Source: Candidatus Sulfopaludibacter sp. SbA3 (GTDB lineage Bacteria > Acidobacteriota > Terriglobia > 20CM-2-55-15). Taken from it: DNA of 6,590 nucleotides. The DNA lies in NCBI GenBank assembly GCA_945861845.1, contig CAMAWS010000192.1, forward strand, positions 1 to 6,590. The letters are read 5' to 3'. The notes below the pieces were generated by a model. It worked only from the letters and a program-made list of their open reading frames with translations, had not been told where the DNA came from and did not search any database. The position numbers were made by a program, and so were the translations under genes. This document shows positions 1-5,826 of this stretch, piece by piece. The number at the start of each line of letters is the position of its first letter. Positions within the stretch are counted from its first letter, which is position 1.

Positions 1-20
1 AGTGGAAATTGTGACTGCCT

Positions 21-32
21 GGTAAATTTACC
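21..32. repeat. Perfect 12-bp palindrome GGTAAATTTACC, operator-like
   Basis: The sequence reads the same on both strands over all 12 bases. It lies about 25-35 bp downstream of the inferred start of the leftward promoter and next to a pair of TTGTACG direct repeats. This position fits a dimeric regulator's operator. The regulator is unknown, and a palindrome of this length could occur by chance in an AT-rich stretch. Confidence 0.35.
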
Positions 33-38
33 GGTTTC

Positions 39-55
39 TTGTACGGCTTTGTACG
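39..55. repeat. Direct repeat TTGTACG x2 with a 10-bp period
   Basis: TTGTACG occurs at 39-45 and again at 49-55, so the two copies are one helical turn apart. The second copy also begins a near-palindrome, TTGT-N5-ACAA, at 49-61. Together with the palindrome at 21-32 it makes a cluster of possible protein-binding sites downstream of the candidate leftward promoter. Confidence 0.3.
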
Positions 56-61
56 TGACAA

Positions 62-91
62 TTTTTAAGTCCATTGCCACGGTTGTGTCAA
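62..91 (-). promoter_or_regulatory. Candidate leftward sigma-70-type promoter
   Basis: On the minus strand a perfect TTGACA (91-86) is followed after 17-18 nt by TTAAAA or TAAAAA (68-62), a weak match to TATAAT. Transcription would start near 55 and leave the window on the left. The direct repeat and palindrome at 21-55 would lie at or just after the start site, where repressors often bind. No downstream gene is visible, so this rests on hexamer matching alone. Confidence 0.3.
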
Positions 92-97
92 GCGGCA

Positions 98-118
98 TCT
101 CCTTAGATCTTAAGGAGA
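98..118. repeat. Inverted repeat, 8-bp arms and 5-nt loop
   Basis: TCTCCTTA (98-105) and TAAGGAGA (111-118) are perfect reverse complements around GATCT. The stem is not GC-rich and has no T-tract on either side, so a Rho-independent terminator is unlikely. It lies just upstream of the candidate leftward -35 and could be a regulator site or a chance structure. Confidence 0.3.
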
Positions 119-161
119 ATGTTATTTCCGGAATGGCACTAACGCGGAACGCGGAAGGGAA

Positions 162-438
162 TTAAGAGCGTTTGTCCGAAAATGCGAGTGGGGAAAATTG
201 GGTGGATGGATAAACGTGGTCGACGCTGGTCGAGGAAGCTGTCTCATGCCTGGGACTGTCAAAGACCGACTCGATGGGACCTCCTCCCGCGGGATGCAGG
301 ACTGCGCGGTAACGCACGCCCGGCGCAAGCGGAAAGCGCGGGCGAAAGATCAGGTCCCACCCTCAACTGAATAGTCTGCGCAGCGAGAGCCGGCGCCAGC
401 AGCAGTACGGCCAGTGCAGCCTGAATGGTTCGCTTCAT
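162..438 (-). pseudogene. Frameshifted, truncated remnant of a secreted-protein gene
   Basis: On the minus strand an ATG at 438-436, with an AAGG 8 nt upstream, opens a clear signal peptide: MKRT, a hydrophobic run, then LAPALAAQ, followed by TIQLRVG. That frame then turns into unlikely protein and stops at about 59 codons. From about 359 a second frame reads WDLIFRPRFPLAPGVRYRAV and later VDHVYPST, ending at a TAA at 164-162. From memory, the PRFPL-PGV-YRAV and HVYPS motifs belong to the N-terminal part of a secreted protein family of unknown function in Acidobacteriota and Planctomycetes, whose intact members run to several hundred residues. The switch of frame falls between 365 and about 345. 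The short distance from signal peptide to motif suggests an internal deletion there as well, and the C-terminal bulk is missing. A sequencing error could explain the frameshift but not the missing remainder. Confidence 0.6.
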
Positions 439-559
439 ATCTATGACCTTGCGCTTTCACCATGAGCCGCGATTAAATGACACCCGAATGAGCGATTTCG
501 CTGCGCCATATACCGCCCGAATTTTAATGGCGAGGCGGGCTTAATGAGCTTTTCTTCAG

Positions 560-565
560 AGGAGG
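560..565 (+). promoter_or_regulatory. Ribosome binding site that sets the receptor start
   Basis: AGGAGG lies 7 nt upstream of the ATG at 573. An in-frame GTG at 567, two codons earlier, would overlap the purine-rich Shine-Dalgarno tract and leave no proper spacing. The ATG is therefore the better start, and it begins directly with the signal peptide MKKFLVG. Confidence 0.85.
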
Positions 566-572
566 AGTGGGA

Positions 573-3500
573 ATGAAGAAGTTTCTTGTTGGCTTGGTGA
601 CTGGCTTGTTGATTACTGCCCTGAGCTGCGGTTCGCTCTGGGCTCAGGCAACAGCTCAAATCAGCGGTTCGGTGAGAGATCAGTCCGGCGCCGTTTTACC
701 GGGTGTCGAGGTTTCGGCTACCCAAACAAATACTGGTGCGGTTCGCACGACCATAACGAACGAAACAGGTTCCTATGCTCTTCCGAACCTGCCGATTGGT
801 CCCTATCGATTTGAAGCGTCCTTGCCCGGGTTTCGGACTTTTGCCCAGACAGGCATTGTGCTTCAGGTGAACGGCAGCCCGGTAATCAATGCCGTTCTTG
901 AAGTGGGACAGGTTGCCGAGACCGTAGAAGTTCAGGCAAACGCCGCGCTGGTAGAGACGCGCAATTCCGGCGTCGGACAGGTTGTCGAGAACCAGCGCAT
1001 CCTGGAACTGCCTCTCAACGGCCGCGACGTCACGCAGTTGATTACGCTCGCAGGCGGCGCCGTTTCGGTCGGTGGAGAAACCGTGAATGCGAGAAACGCA
1101 GGGTCCGGATCGGCCCTGCAGGTGGCTGGCGGTCTCGCTTATGCTGTTGGCTATTCGCTCGATGGCGCCCCGCACCTCAACACGCTCAATGCGTCCAGTA
1201 TGCTGATGCCGTTTCCGGATGCACTGCAGGAATTCAAGGTGGAAACCAGCGGAGTGGGGTCGAGCCAGGGGAACTCTGCCGGCGTGAGCGCCGTGACCAA
1301 ATCCGGCACGAACCAGATTCATGGCGACCTGTTTGAGTTCGTGCGGAACGACCTCTTCAACGCCCGTCAGTATTTTGCGACCACGAACAGTTCCCTGAAG
1401 CGCAACCAGTTTGGCGGCACGCTCGGCGGTCCCATAATGAAGGACAAGCTTTTCTTCTTTGGCGGGTATCAGGGAACGATACTTCGGCAGGATCCGGCCG
1501 ACGTAGAGGCCTTTGTGCCGACGAATGCGATGCTGGCCGGCGACTTTACGGCATTTGCTTCACCGGCGTGCAATGCGGGACGGCCGCTCACATTGAGGGC
1601 TCCTTTTGTGAACAACCGCATCGATCCGGCACTTTTCAGCAGGGCAGGGCTGAACATTGCAAATCGCGTTCGAGCTGCGACGCCTGCTCCGCGCAACGAA
1701 TGCGGCTTGATCCGTTTCGGCCGGCCGACCAAGCTGGACGAATGGCAGACGGTCAGCAGAATCGATTATCAGAGGAGCTCCAATCACTCGATTTTTGGAC
1801 GTTATTTCAACTTCCACTCGGTAACGCCGGCAGGCGAAACGTTGTCACCCGACAACATCCTGAATGCGATTCCTGGTCACTCGGTGTTTCAGCAGACGTT
1901 TGCCATCGGCGATACCTACCTTATCAGTGCCGATACAGTGAATGCGTTCCGATTTGCGGGACTTCGGCTTACCGGTTCGCACCTCGGCAGCAAGACGTTT
2001 AATGCCTGCGATGTTGGCGTCAACGTTTATTGCGGTTACGTTCCGGACCGATTCGTCTTATCCGTCACCAGCGGATTCGGCATTACGGGTTCATTCTCGA
2101 CGGGCGACCGTGCAGGCGAAAGCGGCTTCACGATGAACGACGATCTCAGCCTTGTTCGTGGAAATCACCAGATATCGGTGGGCGGCGCCGCGAAATGGGC
2201 ACAATCCATCGTTCATACCACCTATATCGCGGCCAACCGGTTCAGCATTAATGGTTCCGTGACCGGCCATGGATTGGGAGATCTCCTGACCGGCAGGGTC
2301 AGCACGCTGACGGCGGGTGGACCCTATTACATCCACATGAAGCAGATCTCCGGTTCGGCATACGCCACAGATACTTGGAAAGCGAGCCCCAGGCTGACGA
2401 TGACTGGCGGAGTGCGATGGGAACCTTTCTTCCCGCAGAATCTGGCCTCCGGACAAGGGGCGAATTTCAGCTATGGGAGGTTTCAACAGGGAGTCAAGAG
2501 CAAGATCTATCCGCAAGCGCCGTCTGGCTGGCAGTATCCCGGCGATACCGGCTATCCGGGAGAATCAGGGATGAACTCGAAGTTGTGGAACTTCGGGCCA
2601 AGTCTGGGCCTTGCGTGGGATCCGAAAGGCGATGGCAAGACATCGGTTCGGGCTTCATTCGCGCTGGGATATGTCTATGTCGGTGCGCACTGGCGCGAAG
2701 ATCCGGTGCAGCAGTCGCCCTTTGCTTATGGCACTGTCCGGGCCAATCCGGCGGGCGGATTAGACAACCCTTGGTCGGATTACCCCGGTGGCAATCCATT
2801 TCCCATCACGAACGCAACGACGTTCATGCCCTACGGCGACTTGACCACTACTCCTTACGACATCAAGACGCCCCGTACACAGACCTGGAATCTCAGTCTG
2901 CAAAGACAGGTTGCGAGCAACTGGCTCGTGTCGGCGGCGTATATGGGAAGTTTGTCGTATCACATCTGGATACAGGACCAGATCAATCCCGGAATCTTCA
3001 TTCCCGGCGGTCCCTGCACACTCAACGGCGTGACCTACAATCCGTGTTCCAATAGTTCGAACACAAACCAGCGCCGGAGATTCAGTGCGGAGAGGCCAGC
3101 CGACGGACAGTTCATGGGCAGCGTGGCTTCACTGGAAGACACCGCCACGATGAACTATCACGGCATGCTCCTTACTGTTCAGCGCCGCATTTCGAGCGGC
3201 GTCAACGTCAATGCGAACTACACGTGGTCCCACTGCATCGGCGACAAAGTGGATCTTCAGGCCTCGGGCCCGGATTCCGGCGAGACCAACACCATGCCCG
3301 GGAATCGCGGTTTTGATCGCGGCGATTGTAATGGTGACCGGCGTCAACTCTTCAACTTGACCAGTGTTGCCCAGACGCCGGAGTTCTCGAATCCCACAAT
3401 GCGTAAGATAGCCACAGGCTGGACCCTGTCGGGAATCTACAGGAGAGCGTCCGGGCAGCCACTGGACATCCTTGCAGGCAGCGACAGAGCCTTGAATGGC

Positions 3501-3878
3501 GTTCAAGGATTCATCTTTGGCCAGCAGTACCAGCGTGGAAATCAGATGTCGGCTACGCCGTATGCTGATAAGACTGGCGGGCCGCTCACCAACTGGCTGG
3601 ATCGGGCCGCCTTCGATATACCGGCGCTGGGCACCCTTGGAAACTATCGCAGGAACAGTGTTGTCGGTCCCGCGACCTGGTCTTTCGACATGGCTCTTTC
3701 GAGGGCGTTTCGTTTCCGTGAATCGCAGCGGATGGAGTTTCGCGCCGAGGCGTTTAACGTGACAAACAGCTTCCGGCCATTAAATCCCAACACGACACTG
3801 ACCAGCGCTCAGTTTGGCCAGATTCGTGGATCTGGGGAGACGAGAATCATGCAATTTGCGTTGAAGTACGTTTTCTAG
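573..3878 (+). CDS. Oar-like TonB-dependent outer-membrane receptor with N-terminal carboxypeptidase-regulatory-like domain
   Basis: This 1101-residue protein is complete. Residues 1 to about 26 are a signal peptide with likely cleavage near WAQA. Residues 28-112 form a carboxypeptidase-regulatory-like beta-sandwich (SGSVRDQSGAVLPGVEV, then TNETGSYALPNLPIGPYRF and PGFRTF). The plug follows at about 115-250, with ELPLNGRDVTQLITLAGG at 145-162, SLDGAP at 195-200 and AGVSAVTKSGTNQIHG at 236-251. The rest is a large outer-membrane barrel ending in QFALKYVF, with the terminal aromatic residue expected for BAM-dependent insertion. The eight mature cysteines fall into four near pairs (333/377, 479/487, 815/825, 888/919), probably loop disulfides. 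Length and order match the Oar-like receptors that are expanded in Acidobacteriota. Such receptors are energised by TonB-ExbBD. The ligand cannot be read from the sequence, and no TonB box is obvious. It is probably monocistronic, since the next genes are convergent. Confidence 0.95.
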   Translation: MKKFLVGLVTGLLITALSCGSLWAQATAQISGSVRDQSGAVLPGVEVSATQTNTGAVRTTITNETGSYALPNLPIGPYRFEASLPGFRTFAQTGIVLQVNGSPVINAVLEVGQVAETVEVQANAALVETRNSGVGQVVENQRILELPLNGRDVTQLITLAGGAVSVGGETVNARNAGSGSALQVAGGLAYAVGYSLDGAPHLNTLNASSMLMPFPDALQEFKVETSGVGSSQGNSAGVSAVTKSGTNQIHGDLFEFVRNDLFNARQYFATTNSSLKRNQFGGTLGGPIMKDKLFFFGGYQGTILRQDPADVEAFVPTNAMLAGDFTAFASPACNAGRPLTLRAPFVNNRIDPALFSRAGLNIANRVRAATPAPRNECGLIRFGRPTKLDEWQTVSRIDYQRSSNHSIFGRYFNFHSVTPAGETLSPDNILNAIPGHSVFQQTFAIGDTYLISADTVNAFRFAGLRLTGSHLGSKTFNACDVGVNVYCGYVPDRFVLSVTSGFGITGSFSTGDRAGESGFTMNDDLSLVRGNHQISVGGAAKWAQSIVHTTYIAANRFSINGSVTGHGLGDLLTGRVSTLTAGGPYYIHMKQISGSAYATDTWKASPRLTMTGGVRWEPFFPQNLASGQGANFSYGRFQQGVKSKIYPQAPSGWQYPGDTGYPGESGMNSKLWNFGPSLGLAWDPKGDGKTSVRASFALGYVYVGAHWREDPVQQSPFAYGTVRANPAGGLDNPWSDYPGGNPFPITNATTFMPYGDLTTTPYDIKTPRTQTWNLSLQRQVASNWLVSAAYMGSLSYHIWIQDQINPGIFIPGGPCTLNGVTYNPCSNSSNTNQRRRFSAERPADGQFMGSVASLEDTATMNYHGMLLTVQRRISSGVNVNANYTWSHCIGDKVDLQASGPDSGETNTMPGNRGFDRGDCNGDRRQLFNLTSVAQTPEFSNPTMRKIATGWTLSGIYRRASGQPLDILAGSDRALNGVQGFIFGQQYQRGNQMSATPYADKTGGPLTNWLDRAAFDIPALGTLGNYRRNSVVGPATWSFDMALSRAFRFRESQRMEFRAEAFNVTNSFRPLNPNTTLTSAQFGQIRGSGETRIMQFALKYVF

Positions 3879-3898
3879 GCGGGGCGTTTTCAGTCTAC

Positions 3899-3984
3899 CT
3901 GTGGGCGCGGGGCTTTAGCCCCGTGCCAGGATCAAACAGAAACTTTCTGGACCTTTGCACGGGACTGAAGTCCCGCGCCCACAG
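3899..3984. repeat. Composite palindromic repeat: two inverted REP-like units, candidate bidirectional terminator
   Basis: Unit 1 (3899-3926) and unit 2 (3957-3984) are reverse complements over 28 bp with three mismatches. The outer 13 bp (CTGTGGGCGCGGG against its complement) are perfect. Each unit also folds alone: CGGGGCT-TT-AGCCCCG at 3908-3923 and CGGGACT-GA-AGTCCCG at 3960-3975. Two of the three mismatches form a compensating pair that keeps the local hairpin intact. A third small palindrome, CAGAAA-C-TTTCTG (3937-3949), lies in the middle. The element is 20 nt from the stop codon on each side. It resembles interspersed GGGACTGAAGTCCC-type repeats that I recall from Acidobacteriota genomes. 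There is no T-tract, so termination is an inference from position and stem strength. Confidence 0.8.
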
Positions 3985-4004
3985 CGTACCTTCAAAATCC
4001 TGGC

Positions 4005-4868
4005 TTACTTCTGTTTCTTCTGCTCTTCCGAAAGATCGCATTCCCCGGCCCTGCACCGGTTGTTCTCTTCACAAATCTGCTCGAAAATCTTCCACGTCGG
4101 ATGGAGCTTCATTCCAAAGGTCTGTGTGAAGGGTCTTGTGAAAATAACAGGATCGTTGAAAGTGACGTCGTAGCGGACTGTCATTGGATCGGTATACGTC
4201 AACTTCTCGACAACGTGTAGTTTGTCACTGTGCCATTCCGTCGGCTCATGCGCGGCTTCCCACCACCACTCCTTCATGCCGATCGTGTCGATAACAAAGG
4301 TGTTGTCGCCTTCCCACCAGCCAATGGAATGTCCCATCCAGGTGTTCTCTCCGTCCCAGTCCGAGTGAGGACGATTGGGAGCTCCAATGGGAATCACGCG
4401 CACGAAATGGTTGTATTCGTAATTGATCACCATATGCCGGGGCGATTGAATCCAACCCTGTGCATAAAACGAAAAGATCTGGCGGGGAATTCCGTTCGGC
4501 AAGCAGAGCGCCGTAGGGTCGTCGTGCAGAAGGTCTCCAATTTCCGGTCTGTACATGAACGACTCTCCACCCTGCGCGAACGGAGGAAACAGTTTCTTGT
4601 CCAAACGTCCAAGCGTCGGAACGTCCGTGTCATTGGGTCCAACCTGGTGAGTAAAGCCGGGTCCTGCCCATACACCTGTAAAGTCCGGCTTACCATCAAG
4701 GCGGGGTATGGCCGCTCGCGGCACCACGCGGCCATTGGGCCCCATTGGGTTAAGAGTTTCGTATCCGGGGACGTGCATTTGAGCCTGGGCTTGCGCGTTT
4801 GCGGTCTGCGGTATTAACGCAGAAATGGCAAACACGGTTACGGCGCCGGCCAACAGTTCAAGTCTCAT
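4005..4868 (-). CDS. Secreted protein of unknown function, paralog A (downstream gene of pair)
   Basis: This gene encodes 287 residues. The chosen ATG (4868-4866) has GGAGA 5 nt upstream and starts a signal peptide (MRLELLAGAV..., likely cleavage after PQTANA, residue 25). A longer frame reaches further upstream but would overlap the preceding gene and bury the signal peptide. After a linker come RAAIPRL-DGKPDFTGVWAG (51-69), GDLLHDDPTALCLP (111-124), IQSPRHMVINYEY (140-152), GAPNRPH (162-168), TWMGHSIGWWEGD (176-188) and VIDTIG (192-197). The C-terminal tail is HPTWKI, then C266-x5-C272-x4-C277. The GKPD(F/L)-G-W and WEGD-VIDT pattern marks a widespread secreted family, abundant in Acidobacteriota, with no assigned reaction that I know. 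It probably forms an operon with the paralog 19 nt upstream. Compared with that paralog, it has about 17 extra residues after the signal peptide and an unusual WWWEAAHEP stretch. Confidence 0.9.
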   Translation of the reverse strand: MRLELLAGAVTVFAISALIPQTANAQAQAQMHVPGYETLNPMGPNGRVVPRAAIPRLDGKPDFTGVWAGPGFTHQVGPNDTDVPTLGRLDKKLFPPFAQGGESFMYRPEIGDLLHDDPTALCLPNGIPRQIFSFYAQGWIQSPRHMVINYEYNHFVRVIPIGAPNRPHSDWDGENTWMGHSIGWWEGDNTFVIDTIGMKEWWWEAAHEPTEWHSDKLHVVEKLTYTDPMTVRYDVTFNDPVIFTRPFTQTFGMKLHPTWKIFEQICEENNRCRAGECDLSEEQKKQK

Positions 4869-4887
4869 CGTTGTCTCCGCTCTGGAA

Positions 4888-5712
4888 TTACTGCTGATTC
4901 TTCTGTTCAGGTGAGAGTTGGCAGTCGCCTGCTCTGCATCGATTGTTTTCCTCGCACACCATTTCAAGGATCTTCCATGTCGGATGGAATCTCATGGACC
5001 AATTCGTCGTCCATGGCTTGGTGAAAATTTTCGGATCATCATACGTCAGCTGGTAGGACGCCAGCATTGGATCCGTATACCGGACACGCTCGGTGACGTG
5101 GAGAGCAGCGCTGTGATAGAGAACCGCGTCGTCACGGCCAGGCTCTTCAGCCGCGAGCGGCCACTCTTTCAATCCGATGGTGTCTATGACCAGTGTGTCA
5201 CCTTCCCACCAGCCGATCGAATCTCCCATCCAGGTCAACTCGACGTCCTTGTCGTGAGGACGATTTGGAGCGCCAATCGGTATGGAGCGGAAGAAATGCA
5301 TGTACTCGTACAGGACCACGATGTTCTGAGGGGTCTGTATCCACTGTTGCGAATATGGCGAGAGGGCAACACGCGGGAATCCGACAGGCATGCACAGAGC
5401 CTGCGGATCATCGTGTAAAAGATCCCCGGTGTGCTTTCTATAGAAGAGTTCCTCTCCTCCGGGCTTGAACAATTCTTCATACAGCTTCTTGTCGTACCTG
5501 GTAATGGATGGCGTGTCGGTGTCGCCCGGTCCCACCTTATGGCTGAATGCCGCTCCTGCCCACATTCCGTTGAAATCGGGCTTCCCGTCCGGTAGCCGAG
5601 GTATGGCGGCTCGCGATGGGATGGACTGTCCGAACGCGGACATCGACACGAATGTAAGTATGCCGGCAGTAATAGCGAGAAGAACTAATGCCTTGCTGAT
5701 CAGAAATTTCAT
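4888..5712 (-). CDS. Secreted protein of unknown function, paralog B (first gene of pair)
   Basis: This gene encodes 274 residues from an ATG at 5712-5710, with GGAG 9 nt upstream inside ACGGAGAG. It has a signal peptide with likely cleavage at AFG|QS (after residue 28). The mature part starts almost at once with RAAIPRLPDGKPDFNGMWAG (34-53). It continues through GDLLHDDPQALCMP (96-109), WIQTPQNIVVLYEY (124-137), IPIGAPNRPH (144-153), LTWMGDSIGWWEGDTLVIDT (159-178) and DDPKIFTKPW (225-234). The tail is HPTWKI plus C253-x5-C259-x4-C264. It aligns with the downstream paralog over nearly its whole length, and over half the positions look identical by eye. This copy is closer to the usual family form (WEGDTLVIDT intact). 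It is the first gene of the putative two-gene operon and is divergent from the hydrolase gene. No catalytic function is known. The shared His and Cys residues could bind metal or form disulfides. Confidence 0.92.
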   Translation of the reverse strand: MKFLISKALVLLAITAGILTFVSMSAFGQSIPSRAAIPRLPDGKPDFNGMWAGAAFSHKVGPGDTDTPSITRYDKKLYEELFKPGGEELFYRKHTGDLLHDDPQALCMPVGFPRVALSPYSQQWIQTPQNIVVLYEYMHFFRSIPIGAPNRPHDKDVELTWMGDSIGWWEGDTLVIDTIGLKEWPLAAEEPGRDDAVLYHSAALHVTERVRYTDPMLASYQLTYDDPKIFTKPWTTNWSMRFHPTWKILEMVCEENNRCRAGDCQLSPEQKNQQ

Positions 5713-5730
5713 GGTGACTCTCCGTAAGCG

Positions 5731-5744
5731 TTGAGTGCGCTCAA
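5731..5744. promoter_or_regulatory. Palindrome TTGAG-TGCG-CTCAA, candidate operator
   Basis: Perfect 5-bp arms flank a 4-bp centre. The site begins at the last base of the candidate -10 and covers the predicted start of the minus-strand operon (near 5737), a classic repressor position. The short arms keep confidence low. Confidence 0.3.
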
Positions 5745-5772
5745 TTCACGCATGGCGCAAATCGCTTGTCAA
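5744..5772 (-). promoter_or_regulatory. Candidate promoter of the secreted-paralog operon
   Basis: A perfect TTGACA (5772-5767, minus strand) is followed after 17 nt by GTGAAT (5749-5744), preceded by TGC, which gives an extended -10 (TGn). The -10 itself is weak, with three of six consensus bases. The start would be near 5737, leaving a leader of about 25 nt before the ATG at 5712. Confidence 0.45.
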
Positions 5773-5794
5773 AGCTTTTGGCGCGGGGCAGAAT
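5766..5794 (+). promoter_or_regulatory. Candidate promoter of the metallo-hydrolase gene
   Basis: TTGTCA (5766-5771, five of six consensus bases) and CAGAAT (5789-5794, four of six) are separated by 17 nt. The start would be near 5801, about 26 nt before the ATG. Its -35 overlaps the -35 of the divergent operon almost completely, so the two promoters may compete for polymerase. Confidence 0.4.
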
Positions 5795-5814
5795 CCCTTG
5801 CACGTTACAAGTGC

Positions 5815-5819
5815 AGGAG
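5815..5819 (+). promoter_or_regulatory. Ribosome binding site of the hydrolase gene
   Basis: AGGAG lies 7 nt upstream of the ATG at 5827, the optimal distance. It supports this start over the later in-frame methionine codons, which fall well inside the conserved domain. Confidence 0.8.
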
Positions 5820-5826
5820 AAATACG

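Larger units (their letters stand above)
1..161. other. Intergenic stretch without a supported gene
   Basis: No credible coding region is visible here. Plus-strand frame 1 is open from the window edge to a TAA at 163-165, but its codons lack the GC-rich third positions of the neighbouring genes and the peptide shows no recognisable motif. A minus-strand frame is open from an ATG at 98-96 to the left edge, but its only Shine-Dalgarno-like AAGGAG directly touches the ATG, which is too close to work. What can be seen are regulatory-looking signals: a candidate leftward promoter, a 12-bp palindrome, a 10-bp-spaced direct repeat and a short inverted repeat. There is also a 7-bp tandem AACGCGG at 141-154. 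The stretch is AT-richer than the genes to its right. Confidence 0.5.

Noticed and set aside
1..98. Minus-strand gene starting at an ATG at 98-96 and leaving the window on the left
   Set aside because: The AAGGAG touches the ATG with no spacing, the open frame has only 32 codons in the window, and the peptide is not recognisable. It overlaps the candidate leftward promoter, which is the better explanation.
1..165. Plus-strand frame open from the window edge to a TAA, as a possible gene end
   Set aside because: Only 54 codons, with third positions unlike the neighbouring genes and no recognisable motif. An opening of this length is not rare by chance.
449..478. Promoter of the receptor gene (TTGCGC, 18 nt, TTAAAT)
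   Set aside because: Both hexamers are poor matches, and similar pairs would be found by chance in a 134-bp intergenic stretch. A promoter must lie between 439 and 560, but I cannot place it.
567..572. GTG at 567 as the receptor start
   Set aside because: It overlaps the Shine-Dalgarno tract. The ATG at 573 has a 7-nt spacing and begins the signal peptide.
624..640. Lipobox at ALSC in the receptor signal peptide
   Set aside because: The residue three before the Cys is Ala rather than Leu, and a normal signal peptidase I site (WAQA) follows. Receptors of this type are not lipoproteins.
696..1322. Long minus-strand open frame inside the receptor gene (and similar frames elsewhere in it)
   Set aside because: It is a shadow of the GC-biased codons of the receptor. 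The peptide is low in recognisable motifs and no ribosome binding site is seen.
3899..3984. CRISPR array or insertion sequence end
   Set aside because: There are only two units in inverted orientation with no further copies or spacers in the window, no transposase, and no target-site duplication recognised.
4230..4817. Plus-strand 195-codon frame opposite paralog A
   Set aside because: It is antisense to a strongly conserved protein, with no ribosome binding site or domain. It is a codon-bias shadow.
4869..4967. N-terminal extension of paralog A to 320 residues
   Set aside because: It would overlap the end of the upstream gene, lacks a ribosome binding site and would put the signal peptide in the interior. 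The ATG at 4868 has GGAGA 5 nt upstream.
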